Positions 8,667 through 18,175 of a stretch of 64,000 nt of DNA are shown here, piece after piece (the stretch's first letter is position 1; each line of letters opens with the position of its first letter). The stretch is from Puia sp. (GTDB lineage: Bacteria > Bacteroidota > Bacteroidia > Chitinophagales > Chitinophagaceae): assembly GCA_031292515.1 (NCBI GenBank), contig JARLGZ010000172.1, positions 348,718 through 412,717 on the forward strand, written 5' to 3'. Below the pieces are notes generated by a model. It was not told where the DNA came from and searched no databases. It was given only the letters and a program-made list of their open reading frames with translations. A program made the translations under genes and the position numbers.

Positions 8667-9980
8667 ATGCACGCATTGCTGTTCCTTTTCTATAGCCTCC
8701 TGCTGGGCTGGCTGGTGACCCGGATGCGGTTCTTCCGGGACAGTGGCGTCCGCCCGGTCTTCCTGTTGCTATTCTTCGGATCGCATGTGCTCGCGGGCTG
8801 TTTTGAAAATTGGGTGTCCTGGCATTTTTTCCCGGGGCATGGTGACGTGTGGACGGTCTTCCAGCTGAGCTTCGTGACCCGTCATGAACTGTTGACCGAC
8901 TTTTCCCTTTTCGTGGCGCATAATTCCACCTGGGTCTACCTGCCGCACAATATCCTGGCGATCATCCATGTGGTACTCAACTGGCTCTCTGCAGACAATC
9001 TTTATATCAATACCCTGCTTTTCTCTTTTCCGCTGTTCCTGGGCTCCTTTGCCTTATTCCGGACCTTCCGTCTTGTCTTCCCCGGCGATCCGCTGACGGC
9101 ACTCAGCGCCCTCTTTTTCCCATCCGCCTTGTTCTGGGCCAGCAGCGTGTATACCGAGGGAGTGGTGTATGCGCTGACCGGATGGCTTCTCTACATCCTG
9201 TACGCCAGTCCGGGCCGGGGATGGAACGTTCGAAGGGTCGGCTGTTGCGTTTTTATATTCCTGCTGGCGGCTTTTTTCCGCGCCACGAGCTGGGTCACCC
9301 TATTACCCGCACTCGTGTTTTGGGGGTTCCCGGTCCGGAGACCGAAGCTCCGGGGACTCACGGCCCGGGGGGACGCAGGCCAGAAGCTCCCTGTGGAAGG
9401 CCCCTTGCCCGGCAGACTAACTCCGCGCAACCGGATGTCGATACTCGTCGGGATTGTGATCCTCCTCCTGGTGCTGTCGGCGTGGCTCTTCCCGGACTGG
9501 TTCGGCAGGCTGCCCCGCTTTTTGATAGCCCGCCAACACGATTTCCAGCAACTGGAAGGCAGTTCGAGGCTTTATCTCCCGGTGCTGGAGAAGTCCTGGA
9601 GCAGCTTTTTCCATACGCTGCCCTGGGCGCTGCTTAACGGATTTTTCGAACCCTTGCCGGGGTCGGGAGGCAAGACCTTGTACCTGGCTTTCTCCGCGGA
9701 GCTGTTGGCAACATGGGGAGTCATAGTGGCCTATGGGTTTAGGCGACTGTCCGGCAGGCCCGGAAATCCACCCGTGCGTGTTTCATCGTTTTGTTTGTAT
9801 TATGCGTTCTCGGGCATCTTGCTGGTGGGACTGATCGTTCCATTTGCCGGCGCCATCGTCCGGTACCGAAGCATCTACCTGCCCTTTCTGCTGGCTCCCT
9901 TTCTCCACGCCATCCGTCTGTCGGGTCCGGCAAAAAAAATAAATGACAAATTGAACAAATATATATTCTCGCGTATCTGA
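8667..9980 (+). CDS. Multi-pass membrane protein, possibly glycan polymerase or transferase
   Basis: 437 residues with about ten hydrophobic stretches starting at the N-terminus (MHALLFLFYSLLLGWLVTRM). It is clearly paralogous to the next gene. Both start MHA(L/I)LF, carry RFFRDS/KFFRDS after the first helix, share NGFxEPLPGxGG near the end, and share VRYRSIYLPFLLAPF/SRYRSIYLPFLLVPF in the last segment. The family was not recognised. Position behind a GT4 enzyme and the many membrane helices suggest a role in surface polysaccharide polymerisation or export, by inference only. A hydrophilic, Arg/Pro/Gly-rich stretch near 9345-9430 is absent from the paralogue. Confidence 0.6.
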   Translation: MHALLFLFYSLLLGWLVTRMRFFRDSGVRPVFLLLFFGSHVLAGCFENWVSWHFFPGHGDVWTVFQLSFVTRHELLTDFSLFVAHNSTWVYLPHNILAIIHVVLNWLSADNLYINTLLFSFPLFLGSFALFRTFRLVFPGDPLTALSALFFPSALFWASSVYTEGVVYALTGWLLYILYASPGRGWNVRRVGCCVFIFLLAAFFRATSWVTLLPALVFWGFPVRRPKLRGLTARGDAGQKLPVEGPLPGRLTPRNRMSILVGIVILLLVLSAWLFPDWFGRLPRFLIARQHDFQQLEGSSRLYLPVLEKSWSSFFHTLPWALLNGFFEPLPGSGGKTLYLAFSAELLATWGVIVAYGFRRLSGRPGNPPVRVSSFCLYYAFSGILLVGLIVPFAGAIVRYRSIYLPFLLAPFLHAIRLSGPAKKINDKLNKYIFSRI

Positions 9981-10029
9981 AAACTTTCCGTATTTATTTA
10001 TCTTCATTGAAAAGACTAACCTTACTACG

Positions 10030-11298
10030 ATGCATGCCATCCTCTTTTTTATATACTTTGCCTTACTATGCTTACTCATCAAAAAAATAAAATTCTTCAG
10101 GGACAGCGAAATCAGGCTCAGCTGGCTGCTGGTCTTTTTTACCCTGCGGGTGCTGGCATCGTGTATAAATACCTGGCTGGCTGAAAAATACTTTCCCAAC
10201 CAACGGGATATCTGGTCTTATTTCAGGGAAGGCCTCGTCATGAAAGGGGATCTGCTCAGAGCCCCCCTCCACTGCTTCAAAACCCTGTTACCGCCCTTCA
10301 ACGAGTTTAGCTTTTTTGACATGCACTCTTCCTGGTATCTGCTCGAGTTCAAGTTCATTTCCGGGATCAATACTTTCTTCGATTTCCTCTCCTTTGATAA
10401 TTTTTACATCAATTCGCTGCTATTCTCCTTCTTTGTCTATTGGGGAAGCATCGCTTTATTCCGCGTCTTCAGGAATATCCTTCATAACAATGGCCTGCTC
10501 TGCTCGCTGCTGAGCCTGCTGATCCCTTCGACCCTTTTCTGGACTGCCTGTATCAATAAAGAAGGGGTCATCTATATGTCCCTGGGATTTTTCTCTTACT
10601 ATCTGCACCGGGCCCTCACGGAACGGCCAAACTGGCGGTTGATAGTCGCCTGTATCCTGTTCCTGGCACTCGGCCTCTTCAGCAGGCCTTTTCTGATCTT
10701 CGGGCTGTTCCCGTTCATCCTCTTTTGGATTGCCGGGGAAAAAATACCGTTCAGCATCCCGGCTGTGGCGGCGCTCACCCTGATCGTCATTCTTATCGTC
10801 TATTACTTTATCGGAACCTTCTATCCGAATGCCGATCCTTTCCTGATCATCAGCGACCGGCAACAGGATATCCTGGTAATGAGCGGCCGCTCCAGGATCC
10901 ATCTCCCCTCGCTTGAACCCAATCCCGGCAGTTTCCTGGCTATACTGCCCACGGCCTTTTTAAATGGCTTTATCGAGCCCTTGCCGGGCCATGGGGGACA
11001 CCCCATCTATCTGCTGATGACCCTGGAAATGCTCGCGATCTGGACCATCATCCTGACGGCGGTATCGCGGAAATTCTTCAGGACCCCCAAGGTCCGGATG
11101 GGGGTCTATGACATCTCCTGCCTGTTCATGGCCATTCCCTGCATTCTCCTGGCCGGCTATTCCACCCCCTTTATAAGTTCTATCTCCCGGTACAGAAGCA
11201 TCTATCTCCCCTTTCTGCTGGTTCCGTTCGTACATACTCTTAGCGGGCTTCCCTTTGTCAGCAAGATCAACAAATCATTAAGCAAAATAATCGCATAA
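10030..11298 (+). CDS. Paralogous multi-pass membrane protein
   Basis: 422 residues, the tandem duplicate of the preceding gene, with the same layout: first helix, KFFRDSEIRLSWLLVFFTLR, a loop with a conserved WxYF, many helices, NGFIEPLPGHGG, and a final RYRSIYLPFLLVPF. It lacks the charged low-complexity loop of its neighbour. It begins 49 bp after the preceding stop, so the pair probably shares a transcript with the GT4 gene. Function is unknown. A matched pair with different loops could act on different substrates or form a heterodimer, which is speculation. Confidence 0.6.
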   Translation: MHAILFFIYFALLCLLIKKIKFFRDSEIRLSWLLVFFTLRVLASCINTWLAEKYFPNQRDIWSYFREGLVMKGDLLRAPLHCFKTLLPPFNEFSFFDMHSSWYLLEFKFISGINTFFDFLSFDNFYINSLLFSFFVYWGSIALFRVFRNILHNNGLLCSLLSLLIPSTLFWTACINKEGVIYMSLGFFSYYLHRALTERPNWRLIVACILFLALGLFSRPFLIFGLFPFILFWIAGEKIPFSIPAVAALTLIVILIVYYFIGTFYPNADPFLIISDRQQDILVMSGRSRIHLPSLEPNPGSFLAILPTAFLNGFIEPLPGHGGHPIYLLMTLEMLAIWTIILTAVSRKFFRTPKVRMGVYDISCLFMAIPCILLAGYSTPFISSISRYRSIYLPFLLVPFVHTLSGLPFVSKINKSLSKIIA

Positions 11299-11596
11299 AT
11301 CATTCGCATAAATTCCTCCGGCAGTCAGGAATTTGAAAACCGGCGCCCTATTAATAGCTCTTTGATAGCAGATAAAATACCGCTTGCCCACATTAAATAA
11401 TATTTACATATATGACCTCCCATCTGAGATTAAAATTATTTGATATAAATAGAAAATTTGTAATCAAACCGGTCCAACAAATAATTTGACCCCGGCTTTT
11501 TATATTTATTCTCAAAATTTTTCAAATCCCGGGGCTGGTATGAAGGAAAATTGTTTTATTTATGGTAATCATTTAGTTTCGCTAAAATTTTACAGC
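11299..11596. promoter_or_regulatory. AT-rich leader upstream of glnN
   Basis: A gap of about 300 bp without a gene, markedly richer in A and T than the flanking coding DNA. It should hold the glnN promoter and any nitrogen-control sites, but no -33/-7 pair could be assigned with confidence. No terminator hairpin is evident for the upstream membrane-protein gene. Confidence 0.35.
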
Positions 11597-13789
11597 ATGT
11601 CATCATTAAGATTAAAAGCTATAGACAACCTAACCACTGCCCCTGAGGAGAAACTGGTAGGATCCCAAAAGATCACTGCCATATTCGGTGAAAATGTTTT
11701 CACGCTGAAAACCGCCCGTGAGTTCCTGAGCGATGAAGCCTACAAAAGCCTGGCGGCTTCTGTAAAGGGCGGGAAAAAGATCGATCGCAGCCAGGCCAAC
11801 CAGATTGCTGCTGGTTTGCGTCATTGGGCCGAGGCAAAAGGTGTCACCCATTTTACACATTGGTTCCAGCCGCTGACCGGGACCACCGCCGAAAAACATG
11901 ATTCTTTCTTTACGCTGAAAAGCGATGGCACTGCAATAGAAGAGTTTGACGGAGCCGCCCTGATCCAACAGGAGCCCGATGCCTCTTCCTTCCCCAGCGG
12001 CGGTCTTCGCGCCACTTTCGAAGCCCGTGGATATACCGCCTGGGATCCTTCCTCCCCTGCTTTCGTCATGGAGATCGGCGCCGGCAGGACCCTGTGCATC
12101 CCCACTATTTTCGTTTCCTATACCGGTGAATCCCTGGACTATAAAGCGCCCCTGTTGAAAGCGCTCGCCGCCCTGGACAAAGCCGCCGTCGAAGTCTGTC
12201 ATTATTTCGACAAAAATGTCACCAAAGTGACCCCGACTCTGGGATGGGAACAGGAGTATTTCATCGTCGACGAAGGCCTGTTCAACGCCCGTCCCGACCT
12301 GGTGTTGAGCGGAAGGACCGTCTTCGGTCATTCTCCCGCCAAAGGCCAGCAGCTCGAAGATCATTATTTCGGCAGCATCCCCGAAAGAGTCTATGCTTTC
12401 ATGAGGGACTACGAAAACGAAGCCTATAAACTGGGTATCCCCCTGCGTACGCGTCACAACGAGGTAGCGCCCGCACAGTTCGAGTGCGCTCCTATCTTCG
12501 AAGAAGTCAGCGTAGCCGTGGATCACAATATCTTGCTGATGGATATCATGGATCGTGTTGCCCGCCGCCACAAACTGCGCGTACTTCTACATGAAAAACC
12601 CTTCGCCGGCATCAACGGTAGCGGGAAGCACAACAACTGGAGCATGGCTACCGACACTGGTGTCAACCTCCTGGCTCCCGGCAAGACCCCGAAGACCAAC
12701 CTGATGTTCCTGACCTTCTTCGTCAACACCATCAAGGCGGTACACGATTATTCCGACGTATTGAGAGCTTCTATCGCCTCTGCCGGCAATGACTTCCGTC
12801 TCGGCGCCAACGAAGCGCCTCCTGCCATCATCTCCGTTTTCATCGGCGAGTACCTGAGCAAGGTCCTGGCAGACGTAAAAGAGCGCGTTGGCGATAAATT
12901 CGACGAGCAGGACGAAGCGATCCTGAAGCTGGATCTGCACCGCAGCATCCCTGAACTGCTGCTGGACAACACCGACCGCAACCGTACTTCTCCTTTCGCC
13001 TTCACCGGTAATAAATTCGAGTTCCGCGCCGTAGGCAGCAACGCCAACTGTGCCAACGCGATGATCGCCCTCAACACCATCATGGCCGAGACCCTGAAGA
13101 AATTCAAGAAAGAAGTCGATGCACTGATCGAAAAAGGCGACAAAAAAGAAATCGCCATCATGCATGTTATCCGCGAATCCATCGTCGGCAGCGAAAAAGT
13201 GCTGTTCGAAGGCGACGGCTATAGCGACGAATGGCACCATGAAGCCGAAAGACGCGGTCTGCCGAACGTCCGCACCACCCCGCTGGCGCTGGATGCCGTC
13301 GTAACCGACAAAGCCAAGCACCTCTTCGAATCGAACGGTGTCTACACCCATGTCGAACTGGAAGCCCGTCATGAGATCGAGCTGGAGAAATACATCAAGA
13401 GAGTTCAGATAGAAGCCCGCATCATGGGTGAGCTGGCCACCAGCCACATCCTGCCCGCGGCCATCAAGTATCAGAACATCCTGATCGAAAATATCAAGGG
13501 GCTCAAGGAGATCGGTCTGAAAGACAGTGCCTATGCCAACCAGAAGGCGATCCTTGAGAAGATCTCCGAACACATCAGCAAAGTCAGCGGCCTGGTGGAA
13601 AAGATGATCGAAGCCCGCAAGATCGCCAACGCGATCAGCGACACCCGTACGAAGGCCATCGCCTACGAGAGCCAGGTGAAGGAACCTTTCTTCGACCCGA
13701 TCCGCTACAGCGTAGACAAGCTGGAGCTGCTGGTAGACGACAACCAATGGGTGCTGTCGAAGTACAGGGAACTGCTGTTCCTGCGCTAG
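11597..13789 (+). CDS. glnN: Glutamine synthetase type III
   Basis: 730 residues, typical of the large GSIII found in Bacteroidetes and cyanobacteria. The family motifs seen are GWEQEYFIVDEGLF, RTRHNEVAPAQFECAPIFEE, HEKPFAGINGSGKHNNWSM (ATP and glutamate binding), DFRLGANEAPPAI and NRTSPFAFTGNKFEFRAVGS. The enzyme makes glutamine from glutamate and ammonia with ATP and is the main entry of nitrogen. The ATG at 11597 (MSSLRLKAIDNL) is chosen over an upstream in-frame TTG at 11486, which would add a sequence unlike the family. About 300 bp of AT-rich leader precede it, and a strong terminator follows. Confidence 0.93.
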   Translation: MSSLRLKAIDNLTTAPEEKLVGSQKITAIFGENVFTLKTAREFLSDEAYKSLAASVKGGKKIDRSQANQIAAGLRHWAEAKGVTHFTHWFQPLTGTTAEKHDSFFTLKSDGTAIEEFDGAALIQQEPDASSFPSGGLRATFEARGYTAWDPSSPAFVMEIGAGRTLCIPTIFVSYTGESLDYKAPLLKALAALDKAAVEVCHYFDKNVTKVTPTLGWEQEYFIVDEGLFNARPDLVLSGRTVFGHSPAKGQQLEDHYFGSIPERVYAFMRDYENEAYKLGIPLRTRHNEVAPAQFECAPIFEEVSVAVDHNILLMDIMDRVARRHKLRVLLHEKPFAGINGSGKHNNWSMATDTGVNLLAPGKTPKTNLMFLTFFVNTIKAVHDYSDVLRASIASAGNDFRLGANEAPPAIISVFIGEYLSKVLADVKERVGDKFDEQDEAILKLDLHRSIPELLLDNTDRNRTSPFAFTGNKFEFRAVGSNANCANAMIALNTIMAETLKKFKKEVDALIEKGDKKEIAIMHVIRESIVGSEKVLFEGDGYSDEWHHEAERRGLPNVRTTPLALDAVVTDKAKHLFESNGVYTHVELEARHEIELEKYIKRVQIEARIMGELATSHILPAAIKYQNILIENIKGLKEIGLKDSAYANQKAILEKISEHISKVSGLVEKMIEARKIANAISDTRTKAIAYESQVKEPFFDPIRYSVDKLELLVDDNQWVLSKYRELLFLR

Positions 13790-13882
13790 TGTAGTCAGTA
13801 GTAGTGAGTGCTTAAGAAGACAGTTTCCAGCCGGGAAAGAGAGCTGACAACCAAAAAATAGTCGACCATTAAAGACGGTCAA

Positions 13883-13918
13883 TAAAAAAGGCCCTTCGTA
13901 AGAGGGGCCTTTTTATTT
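13883..13918 (+). terminator. Rho-independent terminator after glnN
   Basis: The plus strand has an A-run, GGCCC, a short loop, GGGCC and a T-run. The stem, extended by A-T pairs, reaches about ten base pairs (AAAAAGGCCC with GGGCCTTTTT). It lies about 95 bp after the glnN stop. Confidence 0.8.
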
Positions 13919-13939
13919 TTAAAAGATTTTTACGATCAA

Positions 13940-13980
13940 ACTCCCGATACTCCCGGTACTCCCGGTACTCCTGGTACTCC
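13940..13980. repeat. Short 9-bp tandem repeat
   Basis: Four and a half near-identical copies of ACTCCCGGT with single-base changes (ACTCCCGAT, ACTCCTGGT). They lie in the non-coding gap between the glnN terminator and cmk. The rest of this gap up to 14270 holds only further degenerate repeats. Confidence 0.75.
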
Positions 13981-14141
13981 ATTTTCAGGTTGTTTACAGG
14001 GTTGATCAGACAAAACTACCAGGTCTGGCAATTCAGGCTCCCCGGGACGGGTATCTCTTTTTCCGGAAAAAAACGATTTACATGTAAATCGAAAAAAATA
14101 AAAAAAAGACTCCCCCGTTCCCGGGAAAGCATTTTATCGTG

Positions 14142-14242
14142 CTGCAGGCAGGGAGCCCTGGCAGGTAGCCAGCTGTTACAGGCAGCCAGTCGTTGCAGCC
14201 AGTGAGCCCTGGCAGGAAGTGAGCCGTTGCAAGCAGCCGGCC
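14142..14242. repeat. Degenerate GCAGCCAG-type repeats
   Basis: A run of related words (GAGCCCTGGCAGG twice, plus GGCAGCCAG, GCAGCCAG and AGTGAGCC) without open frames of note, next to the end of cmk. It is part of the pattern of short non-coding repeats seen elsewhere in the core chromosome part of this window. Confidence 0.5.
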
Positions 14243-14270
14243 ATAACAGGAGCCCGTCGTTTGTGAGAAC

Positions 14271-14957
14271 TTAATGCAGCCTTTCCCGCACCCAGTCCAT
14301 CGCAATATCCAGTTGCTGTTTCATCGTCAGGTGAGAATTATCCAGCACGATGGCGTCTTCCGCCTGGCGCAGCGGGCTGACTTCCCGGTGGGAGTCGATA
14401 TAGTCGCGCATTTCAAGGTTGTTCTTCACCTCGTCGAGTGTGATATTGGGATTCTTGACAAAGAGTTCCTTGAACCTCCGCTCCACCCGGATGGCGTTGT
14501 CGGCGGTCATAAAGATCTTTAGCTCCGCCTTGGGGAATACCACCGTGCCGATATCCCTGCCGTCCATGACGATTCCTTTCTTTTTGCCCATCTGCTGCTG
14601 CTGGTGCACCGCAAATTCCCGAACGGCCTTTACCGCCGCCACGTCGCTGACTTTCTCGGCGACGACCAGGTCACGGATGACGTATTCCACATTTTCTCCA
14701 TTCAAATAGATCTCTGCCTGCCCGCTCTTTTCGTTGGAGATGAATTCAAGCGAGATATTTGCCAGCGCCTTTTCGACGGCGGCGGATTTGGTCCAGTCCA
14801 CATGGTTACGCAGAAAATACAGGGTGATGGCGCGATACATGGCCCCGCTGTCGATATACACATAATCCAATTCCTTGGCAAGTTGCTTGGCCAGCGTGCT
14901 CTTTCCACAAGAGGACCAGCCATCGATGGTGATAATGATCTTTTTCCTTCGTTCCAT
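14271..14957 (-). CDS. cmk: (d)CMP kinase
   Basis: 228 residues, normal for the family. The P-loop is IDGWSSCGKSTLAKQLAKEL. YIDSGAMYRAITLY is the NMP-binding signature of cytidylate kinase, and GIVMDGRDIGTVVFP is its second hallmark. The C-terminal DYIDSHREVSPLRQAEDAIVLD is also typical. The enzyme phosphorylates CMP and dCMP with ATP. The ATG at 14957 (MERRKKIIITIDG) is preferred over 14996. Confidence 0.93.
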   Translation of the reverse strand: MERRKKIIITIDGWSSCGKSTLAKQLAKELDYVYIDSGAMYRAITLYFLRNHVDWTKSAAVEKALANISLEFISNEKSGQAEIYLNGENVEYVIRDLVVAEKVSDVAAVKAVREFAVHQQQQMGKKKGIVMDGRDIGTVVFPKAELKIFMTADNAIRVERRFKELFVKNPNITLDEVKNNLEMRDYIDSHREVSPLRQAEDAIVLDNSHLTMKQQLDIAMDWVRERLH

Positions 14958-15100
14958 ATTTTTGTCGCGCTGCTTATCCGGTTGCCCCGGGGTCATTTCC
15001 GCGTGGCTGTGTGGGTCCGGTCCTACAAAAATGCGGAAAAAAAATTACATTATTCCTTAGCTTTACCGGAATGACGGGATTTGATACAAAAGATATTCGT

Positions 15101-17461
15101 ATGACAAAAAAGACAGGCACTACTATGACACTCCTTAAAATGACACTCTCTAAGCCCCTCTTTGTAAAGAGGTCCCCCACCTCAAAGACATCTCCGGCAA
15201 AAATCTGCACCCCGAAAATATTTCACACACGCCCGCTCGCATGGATTCTCTTCTGGATGCCAGCTCTTTTCGCCTCGCTCCCAGCGGGATCCGTCCTGGC
15301 ACAAGCATCTTCTCAGGCATCGTCGCAGACGCCGCTGCCTGTCTATAAAGAGCGTACGGCCACCGGCGACACACCCGACTGGCTGCTCGATGCCAGCAGC
15401 TTTAAAGCAGGCGTCTACAAGAGCCCGGACGGCAAAGATATCATCCTGGACAATGGCTTGTCCCGCAGGGTGTTCCGGGTCAGCCCCAACCTCGCCTGCA
15501 TCGACTATAAAAACCTCCGATCGGGTCAGCAATTGCTGCGCGCCGTCTCCCCCGAGGCCCGTGTGACTATTGGAGGCACTACCTATAATATAGGAGGCCT
15601 CTATGGCCAGCAGGAGAAAGCCTATCTCTTGACGAACTGGGTAGACGGGTACACCGCTCACGACAGCGATTTTGTATTTCGTTCGTATACCGTGTCTCCG
15701 GTAAAACCCTTTATCGCCTATAAACAATCGGGCTGGTCCGGCAATGACAAGCCGCCAACCGGCAAAACCCTGTCTTTGGTCTTTGGCTCGAAGCTCGAAG
15801 CCTTGAAAGATATCGCCGTCACCGTCAACTATGAACTGTATGACGGGCTGCCCCTGATCGTAAAATGGGTGGGCGTAGAGAATCACTCCGCAAAGGCCAT
15901 CGTCATCGACCGGATGGTCAGCGAGACACTCGCCGTCGTGGAAGAGGAGAGCGCCGTAGTGGGTACGCCGGAGCAGATGAAGAAGCAGCACGGCATCTAC
16001 ATAGAAACAAACTACGCCTTCAACAATTCGATGCGCTACGACCTGAGCGACCAGACGACGCATTGGCTGACGGATCGAAGCTATACTTCCCAGGTCAACT
16101 ATGACTATACCACCCCCTGCGTACTGGAGGTTTATCCAGGCAAAGTCACTTCGATAGAAGTGGCCCCGGGCGAAACATTCCGTTCCGTGCGTACGCATGA
16201 GTTGCTGATGGATAGCTATGACCGGGAGAGAAGGGGCATGGCCATCCGGAAGATGTATTGGACGATAGCACCCTGGACCAACGAGAACCCCATCTTTATG
16301 CATCTCGTCAGCAAAGACGACGAACAGGTCCGTACAGCCATCGCGCAATGTCTCGCGACCGGCTATGAGGCGCTGATACTGAGCTTTGGAAGCCATTGCA
16401 ACATAGAGGATACTTCGGCCGCCAATATCCGGAAGTGGAGGGAACTCGCGGACCTGGCACATGCCCGTGGATTGAAGATCGGCGGCTATTCCCTGTTCAG
16501 TTCCCGCCGCATCAGCGACGAAGACGACGTGATAGACCCCGTGACGGGCAAACCCGACAAGGCCGCCCTGTTTGGCGCCGCCCCCTGTCTCGGAAGCAAT
16601 TGGGGACTTAGCTATATCGCGAAACTGAAGTACTTCTTCACAGCCACCGGCTTCGACATCTTCGAAAACGACGGGCCTTACCCCGGCGATGTCTGCGCCT
16701 CCACCACCCATCCCGGCCACAAGGGCCTGGGCGACTCGCAATGGCGGCAGATGGAGTTGCAGAAGGAGATGTATCACTGGTGCAGCGAGCATGGCATCTA
16801 TATAAATGCGCCGGATTGGTATTTCCTCGACGGGACCAACAAGATCGCGCTTGGCTATCGCGAGGTGAACTTCTCGCTGTCGCGCGACCAGCAGAAGATC
16901 CTGAACCGTCAGAATATCTTCGACGGCACCTGGGAGAAGGGGTCTTCCATGAGCTGGGGTTTTGTGCCCCTCACCCACTACCAGGGCGGAGGCGAAGACG
17001 CGATCCTGGAGCCACTTTCGGAGCATCTGAAAGATTACGAACAGCTGATGGTACAATATTATGGCGCCGGCGTGCAGGCCTGCTACCGCGGACCTCGCCT
17101 CTACGATACGGAAGAGACGCGGCAACTGGTAAGCAAGACCATCTCCTGGTATAAGGAATACCGCTACATCCTCAATGCCCCGCTGATCCATCTCCGTCGC
17201 GCCGACGGCCGCGACTGGGACGGCTGGCTGCATGTGGACCCTACCTTGAAGAACCGGGGCATGGCGCTGCTCTATAACCCGTTAAAGGAGGCCATCACCC
17301 GCACGATCACCTTGCCGGTCTATTATACCGGGATCACCACGACCGCTACCGTACGGGAGAAGGAAGGCGCTCCCCGCTCTTATAAGGTCAGCAGGGATTA
17401 TGAGATCCGGGTGCCGGTGACAATCCCCGCGGGATCTTTTACCTGGCTTGTGATAGAATGA
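15101..17461 (+). CDS. Secreted alpha-galactosidase-like glycoside hydrolase (clan GH-D type)
   Basis: 786 residues from the ATG at 15101; starts at 15011 or further in remain possible. An unusually long basic N-region of about 45 residues precedes a signal peptide core ending near SVLAQA. The N-terminal half is a beta-sandwich-like region (ILDNGLSRRVFRVSP, VTVNYELYDGLPLIVKWVGV). The middle is a TIM-barrel with YEALILSFGS, ARGLKIGGYSLF and GFDIFENDGPYPGD, where an acidic residue sits at the GH27/GH36 nucleophile strand. The C-terminus is a beta domain. It probably removes sugars from plant or microbial polysaccharides in the periplasm. The exact GH family was not recognised. Confidence 0.6.
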   Translation: MTKKTGTTMTLLKMTLSKPLFVKRSPTSKTSPAKICTPKIFHTRPLAWILFWMPALFASLPAGSVLAQASSQASSQTPLPVYKERTATGDTPDWLLDASSFKAGVYKSPDGKDIILDNGLSRRVFRVSPNLACIDYKNLRSGQQLLRAVSPEARVTIGGTTYNIGGLYGQQEKAYLLTNWVDGYTAHDSDFVFRSYTVSPVKPFIAYKQSGWSGNDKPPTGKTLSLVFGSKLEALKDIAVTVNYELYDGLPLIVKWVGVENHSAKAIVIDRMVSETLAVVEEESAVVGTPEQMKKQHGIYIETNYAFNNSMRYDLSDQTTHWLTDRSYTSQVNYDYTTPCVLEVYPGKVTSIEVAPGETFRSVRTHELLMDSYDRERRGMAIRKMYWTIAPWTNENPIFMHLVSKDDEQVRTAIAQCLATGYEALILSFGSHCNIEDTSAANIRKWRELADLAHARGLKIGGYSLFSSRRISDEDDVIDPVTGKPDKAALFGAAPCLGSNWGLSYIAKLKYFFTATGFDIFENDGPYPGDVCASTTHPGHKGLGDSQWRQMELQKEMYHWCSEHGIYINAPDWYFLDGTNKIALGYREVNFSLSRDQQKILNRQNIFDGTWEKGSSMSWGFVPLTHYQGGGEDAILEPLSEHLKDYEQLMVQYYGAGVQACYRGPRLYDTEETRQLVSKTISWYKEYRYILNAPLIHLRRADGRDWDGWLHVDPTLKNRGMALLYNPLKEAITRTITLPVYYTGITTTATVREKEGAPRSYKVSRDYEIRVPVTIPAGSFTWLVIE

Positions 17462-17548
17462 CTCGTGACAGAATAAAAGAGTAAACTGCCTTTAGCGGGA
17501 TGCAAGTCTTTAGCAATATGTAAATCTCTAGCAAGATGCGGCCCGCGT

Positions 17549-18064
17549 TTATAACTGCAGCAGCTGGCGGGAGACAGTCTGCCACCGCGGGCCGCCCGGG
17601 TGGCTATTCAAAGCCCAGTTGTCGGTGACGACATATTTTTCGGAGGCGTCGCTGTGGTTGGGTTTCACGAACAGACAAAGCCGGTATACGACGACGGCGG
17701 CATATTCGTGGATCCTGGTGGCCAGGAAATCGATCTCATAGTCTTCCAGCGAATACAACTCGACCGCCATACGCAGCCACTCCATTTTGCCGACGCACAT
17801 GCTCTTTACCCGCCGGCTGACATAGCAGAACTCTTCGGCCAGCAGCTCATCGAGTGCCGGCAGGTCGCGTGCTTTCCAGGCTTCCATCCAGTCGACGGTA
17901 AGCTTCCTGAAAAACTCATGGGTTGCGCGCCGGGTATCCAGAGGCAGATTCAACTGCGGCGGGGATATGGCTTCAGATTGAAACAGGGTGCCTGCGAGGA
18001 CTTCGCTGGCTGAGATGGATACCGCCCCGGATCTTGCGGAGTCTTCGGGTGAACTGGAATGCAT
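17549..18064 (-). CDS. NTF2-like (SnoaL/DUF4440-type) protein
   Basis: 171 residues. After about 50 poorly ordered residues, ATHEFFRKLTVDWMEAWKARDLPALDELLAEEFCYVS is the alpha-beta start of an NTF2-like fold of the DUF4440/SnoaL kind. VVVYRLCLFVKPN, YVVTDNWAL and RWQTVSRQLLQL form the later strands. Members include small ligand-binding proteins and ketosteroid-isomerase-like enzymes, and no specific activity can be given. The gene stands alone between the GH gene and clpC. A hairpin that probably ends clpC transcription lies just upstream. Confidence 0.6.
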   Translation of the reverse strand: MHSSSPEDSARSGAVSISASEVLAGTLFQSEAISPPQLNLPLDTRRATHEFFRKLTVDWMEAWKARDLPALDELLAEEFCYVSRRVKSMCVGKMEWLRMAVELYSLEDYEIDFLATRIHEYAAVVVYRLCLFVKPNHSDASEKYVVTDNWALNSHPGGPRWQTVSRQLLQL

Positions 18065-18080
18065 TCGTTGAAATTAAATA

Positions 18081-18108
18081 GAAATGCCGACAAAACTGCC
18101 GGCATTTC
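18081..18108 (-). terminator. Hairpin terminator after clpC
   Basis: GAAATGCCG and CGGCATTTC form a 9-bp stem with a 10-nt loop. It lies about 70 bp beyond the clpC stop on the minus strand and is followed by a T-rich stretch on that strand. Confidence 0.6.
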
Positions 18109-18175
18109 CTTATCAAATTGCTATTGAATACTTCTTTTGCTATAGAACACTTGTTGCTATTCAAGACTTGAATTG

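Noticed and set aside
12587..13882. 431-residue minus-strand open frame
   Set aside because: Antisense of glnN and its terminator region.
15182..17233. 683-residue minus-strand open frame
   Set aside because: Shadow of the secreted glycosidase gene in GC-rich DNA; the plus strand has the signal peptide and barrel motifs.
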